A DNA stretch of 64,000 nt from Ecdyonurus torrentis (lineage: Eukaryota > Arthropoda > Insecta > Ephemeroptera > Heptageniidae), in contig OX439134.1 in assembly GCA_949318235.1 (NCBI GenBank), positions 16,376,874 to 16,440,873 on the forward strand, in the 5' to 3' direction. Positions within the stretch are counted from its first letter, which is position 1, and each line of letters begins with the position of its first letter. Under the pieces are notes generated by a model that was given only the letters and a program-made list of their open reading frames with translations, searched no databases and was not told the origin of the DNA. Both the position numbers and the translations under genes were made by a program. Shown piece after piece: positions 24,407-56,972 of the stretch.

Positions 24407-25954
24407 GGTAATCGATTTTATTTTTATTCCTTATTATTATTTTTTAAGAATTGTTCATTATTAATAACCTCCGATGTATTGTGCCAATAATTTAAAGTCA
24501 TATATTTCAATTTTGTTGTTGAAATATTTGAAGGAAAAACAATTCAATTTTTCTGACTATAAGCAGTATTTAATATTGAAGGTGAAGCGGAACTATGGTG
24601 TAAAAAAAGTGATTGGCAAGCATCATAATATCGGTGATGTGCAGGATTATTGCATGCTTTAAATATTTGAAGGTCACTTTTTTTTATGTGAATATAATTT
24701 CAAGCCGGACTAGTGAGAGAGAGATTAGAAAAAGCTATGGAACAGCGACTTACACATTAAAAATATTTCAGACTTGTATGCACACTTTTTTTTTTTATTA
24801 TTAAATTTATATTATATTAATGACATAAAAAAAGTGTAATACATGAAACACACGTTAAAGTTTTAGGTATTTATTTTAAATCATTTTAGATTTTTATTTT
24901 TATTGTAAATTCATGGTGTTGAAAATTATTTTTTAATTAATATTAAAAATATTGAAAATAATTCAATAATAATTTGGAAAAAAAGGTGTCCAGTTCCTAA
25001 AATATATAATATATTATATGTATACATATACGGTATATAATTCAATTTTTTAAATACATTTTAATTTTTACTAATTGTTTGCGATTGTTATAAATACATT
25101 GATCTTCTCGTGTCAAAATAAAGCTTCTATACTTTACAAATTTCCAAAAAAATAAGATCTACACATAAAATAAAGTCGTGGCCCTCGTGGGTACTTAGAG
25201 ATTCTGCTATATAAAACAGGTGTGTGATACTCCAGGTAGCCGTAAATGTGTAAAGTGTAGATCGATCATTTTGACTAGAGAAGATTGAAATATTTATAAA
25301 ATAATTTAAACTCCCCTCACTAAATTAGTATTCATATAATTAGTAAATATAAGCATGCATACAATATGATAATTTGTGCTATTATGCCAGCTACATTTTT
25401 TGCTGGAAAAAAAAAAAAAAGCGTTAAAATGTTTAGTATTAAATCACCTTTCTATGAGAAACAAAAGCATTACTATGTATTAATAAAGATGGCGATGGTT
25501 TATTACTGAAAGTGGAAAGTAAAATATTGAATGTTCATCATTAACGAACATTATTTGTTGTTCATTAGTGGTTTGCCGGTTAGAAGAAACAAAAGTCTCA
25601 ATTTGTGTTGTTTTAATGACAAATGGAAAATCTAAGGAAAAGCTAATACAATTTGACCATTGATAAAGTTTTTTATTATATTTATTTACTTTTATTTTAT
25701 TTTTACGAGTGGTTTAAGGCTTACAAAGTATGATTATACATATAATATTCATTTTAAAATTTCAATTTCTCGTTTGAAAATCTCTTTAACACATTCAACT
25801 CAATACCTAAATAAAAGTAAAAACAATAATTTGAAATTATTTAAAATAATAACAAGGAACAAGGTGAAAAGAGTACTCAAGGTAAAGCTTCCAAATACGG
25901 CATCGAGGAACGTCGAAAATTGGAGTTATACTCATTGTTGACATTTTTAATATC
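24407..25954. other. Gene-free AT-rich DNA
   Basis: No coding exon recognised. A small foldback at 25156-25266 has GATCTACAC / GTGTAGATC ends around a GC-richer centre. Confidence 0.45.
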
Positions 25955-26735
<781 letters not shown>

Positions 26736-27249
26736 TACGACTAGAACACAAAGTATAAAATACTAGTAATTTGTTATTGGGCACTGAACTTTTTTTTACA
26801 ATTTTCTTCTTTCTTTTTACGAAATTTTTTTATTGTTATATTAATTCAAAATTGTAGAACGGAGAAGCACAGGAAATTATATTTAATTTTATAATACGAC
26901 ATCATAACTCTTTTTTTTATAGTACTAGAAACAATTGTGAATAAAATTGTTAGGAATGTATAAAAAAAAACTATAAATATTTGAGTTTAGCGCCTGATAG
27001 GTATGTAATTTGGTGGAACAGAGACGTTTAACAAGTTGCATACACGCAAGGCGTTTTAACATGCAATCATTAATAATTCACTCGTAAGATTTCCTCTTCT
27101 TTTCAATGTTGACGATATTTGTGACAGTTGAGGACAGTGTACTTGAGGAAGAGTAAGGAGGAACAACTTCTTATAAGTTTCACTGATAACAAAATTTAAT
27201 GTAAGCCTTAAAGTTGTAAATTTACTTGCAAAGTGATTATCATTATTAT

Positions 27250-27530
27250 TCTACACGTAATAAATAAATTACGTAATTTATACTGCTTTAAATTACTTCT
27301 ATATTGTAGATCAAAATTTTTGATATTTTAGAATATCATAAAAGTAATTCTACTAAACATCTTTATAACGATTATGTTATGTAGTATAATCGCTGTTCAA
27401 GAAAGCATCTACTAAGCGTTTTGTGTTGCATTTTATTGTTGTTATTGTGTTTCAATTATGATGTTATGCATAAATGGTTTGCTACATTGAGCTAGCATAA
27501 TTATTATGTATTTATTTGTGTACGTGTAAT
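27250..27530. repeat. Repeat family H copy
   Basis: Ends AATAAATTACGTAATTTATA (27264-27285) and the inverted TATGTATTTATTTGTGTACG (27506-27525), with TAGCATAATTATTATG next to the latter. Confidence 0.55.
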
Positions 27531-28133
27531 TGCAATATTTCTGCAAATACGTTTTGCAAAGAGCAAAATATGTTTTTTAAACATTAATTTGTTTTTTAAT
27601 TTATATTAAAAAGTGTTAATTGAATTGTTGGATTTTCAATCTGATTTCAAAGTTAATTTTTTATTATAATTAAAAGTCTTTAACAATGATTTTTACAGTT
27701 TAAAAAAGTGTCTAGAACTCCTTAAAAAATTGTTTTGAAGACGTTTCATAGCTTATATATTTTTTTCTAAGACTTTTCAAAGCCTATTGTTAAAATTTAT
27801 CACATCATTCCCTAAAAACTGGTGAGTGAGAGATGAGAGAACATAAAAACTCTTTGTGCTGATTGATGTATTTAGAAACAGTGATTCACTTTCCCTCTCG
27901 TTGATGATAATAATAAAATAAAGAAAAGTACATAGTACAGAATCTGCTTTATGAACTAAAGTTCTTCAAACTTCAATTTCATGGAAAAAATGAAAATTGA
28001 CAAATTATGCTGTACAAAACAACATAGTTATGTGCTTCTACAAAATAATATTTGACGTCTAATACTTTACAATGTTATTAAATAGAAAGACCATGAGAAG
28101 AAGAGCTTTATTTCTTTGCTTTAGAGAAAATTA

Positions 28134-28404
28134 AGTACAGAGTACAGTACAGTACAGTACAGTACAGTACAGTACAGTACAGTACAGTACAGTACAGTAC
28201 AGTACAGTACAGTACAGTACAGTACAGTACAGTACAGTACAGTACAGTACAGTACAGTACAGTACAGTACAGTACAGTACAGTACAGTACAGTACAGTAC
28301 AGTACAGTACAGTACAGTACAGTACAGTACAGTACAGTACAGTACAGTACAGTACAGTACAGTACAGTACAGTACAGTACAGTACAGTACAGTACAGTAC
28401 AGTA
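28134..28404. repeat. (AGTAC)n pentamer microsatellite
   Basis: Over 50 uninterrupted copies of AGTAC, 380 bp before the Orco start codon. Confidence 0.98.
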
Positions 28405-28501
28405 TATTGCTTTGTATTTACTATAATTGTAGGAGAGAGAAATAAAATAAACTCTACTTTGAATTTTGATACTTATCTCAACTTCGGTCTGTTCTTTCCG
28501 T

Positions 28502-28502
<1 letters not shown>

Positions 28503-28548
<46 letters not shown>
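28503..28548. repeat. (CT)n microsatellite upstream of Orco
   Basis: About 23 CT repeats ending CTCCAG at 28550, a potential splice acceptor for a 5'-UTR exon. Confidence 0.95.
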
Positions 28549-28549
<1 letters not shown>

Positions 28550-28785
28550 GAAATTTGCTTTAAAAGATGTAATTTTTAAAACATAAAAATTAAGTTTTGC
28601 CAAATTTGAGAAAATACAAACATTTTATACGATATAACGATTAATTTTTCTTGTAATTTAAAATAAAATGAGGTTAGATGTAAATAAGAGTGCCCCAGAC
28701 TTAAAGTTAATCCTACCCCTTTCAATTGTTTTTAATTAAATATTTATCTTAATGTATAATTATAGTGTTGCAGAAAATTAACATA

Positions 28786-37743
<8,958 letters not shown>

Positions 37744-37846
37744 CAAAAAATATCATTAGCATAAGAAGAGAGAAAAAAAATGTAAACATAACTGCACCAA
37801 TACTCTGACTTCAAATATTATAAGAAAATTTAAATTATATATCTAT

Positions 37847-37852
37847 AATAAA
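37847..37852 (+). terminator. Candidate Orco polyadenylation signal
   Basis: AATAAA about 100 bp after the Orco stop codon, repeated in a short AATAAATAAATAAA run; a long A tract follows from 37877. It is the first canonical signal after the stop, so the 3' UTR is probably about 130 bases. Confidence 0.6.
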
Positions 37853-37873
37853 TAAATAAAGTTTTTAAAAACC

Positions 37874-37876
<3 letters not shown>

Positions 37877-37912
<36 letters not shown>

Positions 37913-38070
37913 TTATAGTAATTAATTAAACGGATAAAATTAAAGTATAGAAAAAAATGTTATCGCAATTTGTTAGTTTGAAAAGTTTTCAAATTTTTTT
38001 GAGTGACTGCATCGACTGCACTCTTCCTTTTTTTTCTTTTGTATGTATTTTTGTTATTTTTGTGGTTCAC

Positions 38071-38111
<41 letters not shown>

Positions 38112-38336
38112 TATTGTAAAAATAATATTCTAATAAATATACATCATTTAAAATATCCTATTATGCTGTAAATATATATCACTGTAAATTCTAATTTAAA
38201 TTACATATAGTTATCAGTATATTATAATTATTATAGTATAATGAATTATAAAGCTTTTTATTGCTGCTGTAACTAAATAGTAATAAAAACTAATCATCTA
38301 TACATTATGGAATTATATAATATCAAGACATCCTAT

Positions 38337-38372
<36 letters not shown>

Positions 38373-39700
38373 GAGGATGCATATTTTCTTTATATTATAT
38401 GTAGTTTTTTTAAAATAAACAATTAATGCGTGTTTCTTGATAAATGATAAAATAGAAAACTTTTTCATGTAATGTTGTTTGCATACAGATTGTGTGACAC
38501 TTTTCCTATGCTAGCCTATGTATTCCTAACCAACAAAATGGCGGCTCTTAAATATGAGTACAAATGGTCTATTAATTATAATCTCTATGGTCCTAAAGAG
38601 GATAGTAAGTTGGTAATAAATAAAAGTACGCCTGGTTGCGATAAAAATAATAATAAGATTCTGCCTGTATAAGTGATATAAAATTATTAATCAAAATAAA
38701 TTGGAAATAAATTTATTTGTATGTACAATATTAAATAAATAAATGTAATAAAACCTAAATAAATTTTAAATTCACAAAAAAAGTTTTATTTATAAAAAAT
38801 AATAATTTAAAAAAAGATGTTGAATATCCTATTGACTGATAAAGGAACAACTGTTTTGAAGCAGACTATAAGCAATTTCGATCACATCCGCTTCCGTTTC
38901 GACTTACTGCACATGCGTATAAGGAGAAACGGAAGCGGATGTGACCGAAATCGCTTATAGTCGGCCTCAAAACCGTTGTTCCTTTACTAGTCAATTGACT
39001 AAAAAAAGTAACAACTGTTCGGAATCTGACTCTAAGCGATTTCACTTACGTCCGCTTCCGTTTCGACGTACTGCGCATGCGTAGTAAGTCAAAACGGAAG
39101 CGGTTGTGAGCAAAATCGCTTATGGTCTGCCTCAAAACAGTTGTTCCTTTATCAGTAAAAAAAAAAAAAAAAAAAACAAATCACCAATAAAAAAAAATAT
39201 TAATAATAAGAGTTATAGTTGTCAATATTGTACTTTTTTCATAATTAGGTGGATAGTTTCACTCATTGATTTAAAAGCTTGCGCTTTGACGTCTTGTAAG
39301 CAGAAATTAACATTGACAAATTAAAAAAATAAATAAAAAATCACAACACCATTATATCAACACGCTGATATTGTTTAATATCAAATTTAATATTTATACT
39401 ACCCACAAGAAAAAAAAATACCATATTAATTTCTGTATAATGCATATTATAACTTTATAAAATGTTTGTCATATCTGTCTGGGACAATGTATTTATGAGC
39501 TCAACTCAAGCTCAAGTATGGCGATAGCACGCAATTTTATGCAACGACACGAAAACACCATAATACACTATATATAGCTATTTAATCTCTCTCTCTTCTA
39601 AAATATGATTTGTCCAATTTTGTCACAATGCCCCTTACATTGATTGATTTGATTGGAACATTGATTTTGTCATTAAGAAAAAACTTTTAAAACTTTTTCA
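37877..39700. other. Orco-TMEM161 intergenic region
   Basis: Holds three A runs of 25-35 bp (37877, 38072, 38346), the foldback pair at 38831-39156 and otherwise unremarkable AT-rich DNA. No further gene seen. Confidence 0.6.
38831..39156. mobile_element. Tandem pair of ~155-bp foldback elements
   Basis: Each half is a palindrome with ends AAAGGAACAACTGTTTTGA-type and its inverse, arms holding CCGCTTCCGTTTCGACTTAC, and a centre CTGCACATGCGTA or CTGCGCATGCGTA. They share a short TCAATTGACTAA joint and differ by about 10-15%. Confidence 0.85.
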
Positions 39701-39705
39701 TATTC

Positions 39706-39733
39706 GCGCCAAAATAAATATTGCGCATGCGCA
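39706..39733 (+). promoter_or_regulatory. Candidate TMEM161 promoter: E2F-like site plus NRF-1 palindrome
   Basis: TGCGCATGCGCA at 39722-39733 is the exact NRF-1 (fly Ewg) consensus palindrome. GCGCCAAA at 39706-39713 fits an E2F half site. Both lie about 200-230 bp before the TMEM161 ATG in otherwise AT-rich DNA, where a housekeeping promoter is expected. The transcription start itself is not visible. Confidence 0.55.
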
Positions 39734-39934
39734 TTAAAAATTCCTAGCAGACGACAAAAATAGTATCCAAACTTGGCATCGAGTTCGAGTATCATTATAC
39801 TAAAGCTATTTTAATTCAAACCACGATTTAACCATTTTCCACGTTATGTCTACATAATGTATCATACCTGGGAGATAATTAAAGTTAAATTTTAATAATT
39901 GTTCAAGTCAGAAGAGTAAAAATTACTCTTAAAA

Positions 39935-51043
<11,109 letters not shown>

Positions 51044-51181
51044 TTATGAGATGTATATGTATTATTCATAAATATAATAACTATAATGTATTTTTCAATG
51101 TTGTTTGAGAGTGAACTTTTGTTTGGAATTATATATTTGTTTATTATATAATAGAATTTTTTTTGTCGTGATGTGATTTGT

Positions 51182-51187
51182 AATAAA
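51182..51187 (+). terminator. Candidate TMEM161 polyadenylation signal
   Basis: AATAAA 139 bp after the TMEM161 stop, followed by a TTG/GT-rich stretch (51208-51225) suited to a downstream cleavage element. Confidence 0.6.
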
Positions 51188-51334
51188 ATCATGTGTATTT
51201 CTTAAAATTGTTGTGTTTGTATTTTTTTATTTGCTTATTTTTAATCGGTAAATTGTTGTACAGCTAAATGTACCTTGACACCCCAAAAATTCTGATTGTA
51301 GCGTGGCGCTCATGTCTTTAAATAGTTTATATAT

Positions 51335-51583
51335 CAATGTTGTTGCGAGCAATGTAAATTGTTTTTTGTCACGCGAAGCAAAATGTCTATTTGGTTATTT
51401 GTCACTTGTAGCAATATGCTATGTGTATCTCGTTTTTTGTCAAGCTAAGCAAAATGTGTAAGTTCGAACGTAGTGGACATACTCAACTTACACATATTAT
51501 TGCTATGCGTGACAAATAACGATAGAGATTTTGCTTTGCGTGACAAAAAACAAGTTACAGACACATTGCGCGCAGCAACATCG
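51335..51583. mobile_element. Foldback element family I, copy 2
   Basis: GTTGTTGCGAGCAATGTAAA and TTTGTCACGCGAAGCAAAAT mirror TTTTGCTTTGCGTGACAAAA and CATTGCGCGCAGCAACATCG, located 300 bp after the TMEM161 stop. Confidence 0.78.
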
Positions 51584-51612
51584 ATTTTTTTGGGGGGGGG
51601 GGGGGAGGGGGC

Positions 51613-51865
51613 CAGTGTACACTCACAGCCAGCCCAAGCTTAAAATCAAAGGCGATGTTGCTTTGTAAAGAAAAAAACTAAAAGATGAGTTGAGTTGAGT
51701 TTTAAGTGTGTTCTATGTTGACAGCTTAATGCTAAGCACGTGCACAAAATGAAATGAAAACTGTAGATGTTTTGCAAGCTGGAACTCACCTTTTAGACTT
51801 TTTCTTTTCAAAGCGGCATACCTTTGATGTTAAGATTTGACTGGCTGTGAGTATATACTCTTGTA
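51613..51865. mobile_element. Foldback element family J, copy 2
   Basis: TGTACACTCACAGCCAGCC and ATCAAAGGCGATGTTGCTTT mirror CAAAGCGGCATACCTTTGAT and GACTGGCTGTGAGTATATAC. It abuts the right end of a family I element. Confidence 0.75.
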
Positions 51866-52435
51866 AGTTACACCTCAAATTAACAATTTCCCTAAAGTTT
51901 AATTAGTGATTAAGAAGTGTTGCAACTTATGAGGGTTATATATTGCTTCTTCTTCTTCTTCTTTTTGTCGCTGTAATATATAAAGATATTTTTCAATAAA
52001 AAAAAAAAAAAAAAAAAAAGACTATATGAGGGAAAAAAAAGAAGTTTTTTCCTTCTTTGAAGCTATGGGCTTTTTTCATGCATAAAATTTCTTTCTATTA
52101 TAGGCAATACTTAATACATATTTATGATAATTATATATGAGAGTATATAATGGAAAGAGATCGAAGAGGGTATAGGAATTTAAGGAATATTGTAGCAATG
52201 AAAATACTTCAAATGATTTTTAATTAAATATTTTAAAACTTTTTATTTAAAAAAATTCCAATTGCACGTGTGCTTTTTTTATAATATAAGTTTTTTAACT
52301 TTTCTCTTTGCAATTTCATTTAAACTATAATATATTTAATGTTATACATTACTGTTATTAATATTGTCTATTTCGTTTCTGTTTTAATTCTGTTTGAAAA
52401 GTTCAGAAATAATGGCAGAGACTGGAAATTTCTTT

Positions 52436-52653
52436 TCTTGGCGCAGCGCGGGCGCAGCGTTTCAAACAAATCCCGCGCTATTTAACCATCACCATCATAG
52501 GTGGCAGCACTTTCCAAACAAAATTTGTTTTCTCCCTGAACGACAAAAATCAACACGACGTGTTTTTGTGTTAATTTTTACTTTATTTGTCTCGTTATGC
52601 TGTATTTTGAGTACTAATATTGATTGATATAGCTCAAGCATCATATAATCAAG
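52436..52653 (+). promoter_or_regulatory. Candidate promoter and 5'-UTR exon of the SR-cyclophilin gene
   Basis: A short GC-rich island (52438-52480) with repeated GGCGCAGCG / GGGCGCAGCG words and a TCCCGCGC E2F-like site stands out from AT-rich surroundings about 600 bp before the cyclophilin ATG. AAG|GTAATT at 52651-52656 could be the donor of a 5'-UTR exon that splices to the acceptor ending at 53036, eleven bases from the ATG. An upstream ATG at 52412 opens a reading frame that ends before this donor. The exon is inference; the acceptor is clear. Confidence 0.45.
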
Positions 52654-53046
52654 GTAATTATGTATAATTTTCATATTTTACAATAGTATAAATTGAAATA
52701 TAAAAGATTTTGATGGTGACGAAACACCCAAGCGATTGTGCCAGCGCAGAGCATCCATGATAAAAAATTTAACCGGCACATGTCGATATTTGTCATTATC
52801 TGGAACATTTGCTTTATTATTAAATTTTTAATATAATATTGAATTTTAAATGAAATAAACATGAAAACTTATAACTGAAGCTGCTATCTGAAAACTTATA
52901 TAAAATGGTGCCAACATTTTTACATGGATAATTTAATTTCTTGGCTTAATTTATTTTTTACGGTCGTTCTATTTACAGTCTTCTGTTTTTATTTTTTTAA
53001 AGTAGCAGTTTCTAAATTGTGTATTTCTGTTTTCAGATAATTCAAC

Positions 53047-56000
53047 ATGGATGTTAAACCTGAAAAAGGTTTAATTAATATTCGTCCGCGATGTTTTCTA
53101 GACATCGAAGTTGGTGGCATTGCGATGGGACGCATCGTTGTTGAATTATTCAATGATATTTGTCCTCAGACAGTTGAAAATTTTAGAGCACTTTGTACTG
53201 GAGAAAAAGGAGTTGGAAAAACTGGAAAACCTCTACATTATCGTGATTCTATTTTTCATAGAGTTGTCAAAGGTTTCATGATTCAAGGAGGTGATTTTAC
53301 TGCTGGAAATGGAACTGGGGGAGAATCTATTTATGGAAGTACATTTGCTGGTAAGAAATTTACTATTTATTAATTTATTTTGGGTAAATATCATATGAGA
53401 TATGTGTGTAGGTGTTAGGAATTTGTTGAGGCCACTAATCTATAGTACAGTATTTATGTATTTACCATCTCGTTCAAAGAATTTTTTAAGATTGTGAGCG
53501 CCATAAGATTCAATGTATTTTAAATGGCACTAATGCTGTTCGTAAAACCTGTTCTCTGCACCAAAAAAGACGATCGCTTATGGTTATTCAAATGGAATGC
53601 GCATTTTTTGGTGCAAGAGAACAGGGTTTACAAACAGCATTACTATCACGCTCTCAGTTGGGGTTCATTGCTCAGCCCCTGGTAGGTGTATCAACTTCAA
53701 ACAAACTTCTATGAGGCCGTAAGGACCTGATGACTTTTGAATGCTGTTTAGCACAATACCCAGCATGTTAACCTGCCCTGTGGCGCAGTGGTTAGCATTC
53801 ATGTTTTTCACACCATGGGCCAGTGTTCGATACTTGCAGAGGGACTTTTCATGAAAAGACACCTTTGCTTGGTGTGGAGTGCTGGTTCTCGGTGTGGCTT
53901 GGCTTGTTTGTGTGGTACTGAGTGGCAGAGGTCTGCCAAGCATACACATACTTGGATGTCGGCTGTCTACTTATGCAGTGTTCTGTGGTTTCCTGCATGC
54001 ACCACTCTGTCGAATGACTCGGTAGTTCCTAACTATAGGCCAATCCTTTCTACCAACACTCTTACCTCTTTTTTCTACATCCTTTCATCCTCTCAAAGGG
54101 TAGATCAGGTTTAAAGGCATAGAACACTTTGAACAAAAAACATGTCTAGTATCCTAACATACCTAAATATCAACGTTGATTTGGCCGGAGTCATTGATTT
54201 CTAATTTATTTTACATTTACAAAATGTCAGCTGCATGTTTATGACGTCACAGCTTGCCTGTTTCCGCGCACGTGGACTAGTAAGCTGTGACGTCATAAAA
54301 ATTTTGTAAATCTAAAATAAATTAGAAATCAATGACTCCAGTCAAATTAACGTTAATATTTACGTATGTTAGGATACTAGACATGTTTTTTGTTCAATGT
54401 GTTCTATTCCTTTAACGTGGGCGCTTGTGCCTTTCCTGGCTACCTTCTATCACTGCTCAACAGTCCTCTCAAATACGTGGATTTAGTAAGACATACAATA
54501 AAAACTGAGACTTAACAACAACAAAACTGATTTATTCTTATTTTACAGATGAGCACTTGGCGTTAAAACATGACCGTGGCTTTTTGTTGTCAATGGCAAA
54601 TCGTGGCAAAGATACCAACAGCTCGCAATTCTTTATGTAAGTATAATGTCTAATTACAGTGACAAATAATTAAAAAAAGTAAATATATGAAGTTTTTAAT
54701 TTTATTGACATACTTAGAACAATTATTATTAGGAAGTAATAATTATATTAATGGGACTGGAAAAAAAAAGTAAAGAAATTGGATTTAAAATTTTAAGCAC
54801 TAATTTTAATTCAATTCAATTGAATTGTTTTTTTAGTCCCATTGTGTTTGTTTAAAGTAACACAAATATGTAAAATACACAGCTTTAGTGCAGTGACAAC
54901 AAATAGTGATATTAATGATATCCAACTTACGAGATGCTGACTATAGAAATTTTAGTTGTTCTGTATCTACTTTCAATTTAATGTATACTTTTCCATGTCG
55001 TAAAGGTTACATGAAAGAAGACAATGCTTTCAAAACTGTGCTTAAAGCTAAGTTCAGTTGCATAGTAGGTTGTCAACACTCAATATGTGCTCAACACCTT
55101 GTTATCAACTCCTTGTTAATAATTAAAATGCTAATTTGATTAGAGATATTGATAGCAAATAAATCATTGTGATTAAGTATGATAAATTTGACAGAAAATG
55201 ATAGGAAAAAACAAGTGAATTGAAGATAGTCTCATAGTTTGGTGAAAATCTTGCTAGCATAGGGATGAAAAACTGATACATATAAGATAGCTTTTGGCAC
55301 TGAACTCCAAGAGAAAACGGAGTATGTTATTCCTTTGTCAGTCCTTACAAACTCGGAGAGAAACTATTGTTAACGTGCTAGCAAATTAATGACAGTAGTG
55401 ACAAGAAGTCAATGCAAGAGTGTTGTGAGCACAGAGCTAACAATCTAAATTTTTCACTGAACTTGGATTTAAGCCCATCTCCTCTCACGTACCCTTGATG
55501 TAATTAATAATTGTACAGCAAACTAAAAGCAGATATGAGAAAGACAATCTATTGTTTCTAGCTCATAAGTTGACTTAATTTGTCAATTAAAAAAAAAAAA
55601 AAAAAATAGTCAAATCAAAAAAGAAAAAAAAAAAAAAAAAAAAAAGGCTTTTGAAACAACTATGACATTTTTTAATCATGTATAGTACATTTTCTCTTTC
55701 AGCAAAAATTTAAAAAAGATATTAATTAAAATTTGTCTTAAAACAACAACAACGTAATGCTTTACCTAAGTTTGATTATTTTCTACAAAATTTGATTGAA
55801 GAAACAAGTTAAAAAATCGCCTATATTGCAAATTTCCTATTTATTTATCATTGAACTTTTTGTGATGCTTCTTTTAAACATGGTCTAAATACTAAAAAAT
55901 CGATTAAAGGAAAAAAAAAAACAAAAAACATCGCGGTTAGGATCAATAATAAAGAATAGGATAGAATTACCAGCAAGGGCCTTACCACAGTAGAAGTTCT

Positions 56001-56941
56001 ATGGAGAGATCAAGGTCTCGCGTGGCACAGTATTTTGTTATAAAAAAACACTTTTTATAACAAAATACTGAGCCACACGAGACCTCGATCTCTTTTTACT
56101 GTGGTAAGGCCCTTGCTGGTAATTCTATCCTATTCTAAATACTAAAAAATTCTATTAAAATTATAAAGATACGAGTTGAAAGTTGTAGCTTTGTTAATAA
56201 GGGTGTTAAATTTAAAGGGTGCTTTTATATCCCTTTCTCATAAGCTGTACTTTTTTTTCTTTGGCCCATGCAGTTGATAGTTGATGATTAAAACAATCAT
56301 TGGTCTTGTCAAAAAGAACTATTTAGTTTTTATGTACAATGATAATAACAATACATTGCTTTCATTCAAGATGTTGCATTAAGCATATAATATGTCAGTT
56401 AAAACTAATAGAAAATATATTTTATTTCCAGTGATAGTTAAAAATCAAATTGCCCTACCTAATACAAGAGAGTGATATCCCCCCCAATAAAACAACAACA
56501 ATATATATTTTTCTGATATTCTGAAGGATAGACAGTAGTTTTGCTGTTGGTGTTTGTTTTTATGTTAATGTAGTGGAGGCTGAAACCATCACTTGATTGA
56601 TCTCTCTATCTCTTAAATAATGTTGCTTGATGTTCAAAAATATCTGATTGCTGTTGTAGAACCACCGTAGCTACGCCTCATCTAGACGGGTAAGTTTTAT
56701 ATATACATGTCTCTTACTCAATCCCACATGCACCTTTATTTCTCAGCCTTTAAGTCCAAAGCAGCCGTCAATCGGTCCCTGAACGATAATTGTGTGACAA
56801 CTATCGCTGACTCGTGATTGGCTTAGCTCAAAAGTTAGACCAATCCTAACTCTAGCGTTCCTTGCTGCAAAAAAAAAAAAAAAAAAAAAAAATGAAGGCT
56901 GCGTTGGCCTTTAAGGATCAACCTCAATCTTAAAAATATCT

Positions 56942-56972
<31 letters not shown>

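Noticed and set aside
28765..28785. Upstream extension of Orco (LQKINI before the Met pair)
   Set aside because: It would need a GTG or TTG start and crosses a good splice acceptor (TGTTGCAG); the ATG pair at 28786/28789 fits known Orco starts.
52394..52627. 77-aa frame before the cyclophilin gene
   Set aside because: Lies in the probable 5'-UTR exon, has no family resemblance and ends in frame before the donor; at most an upstream open frame.
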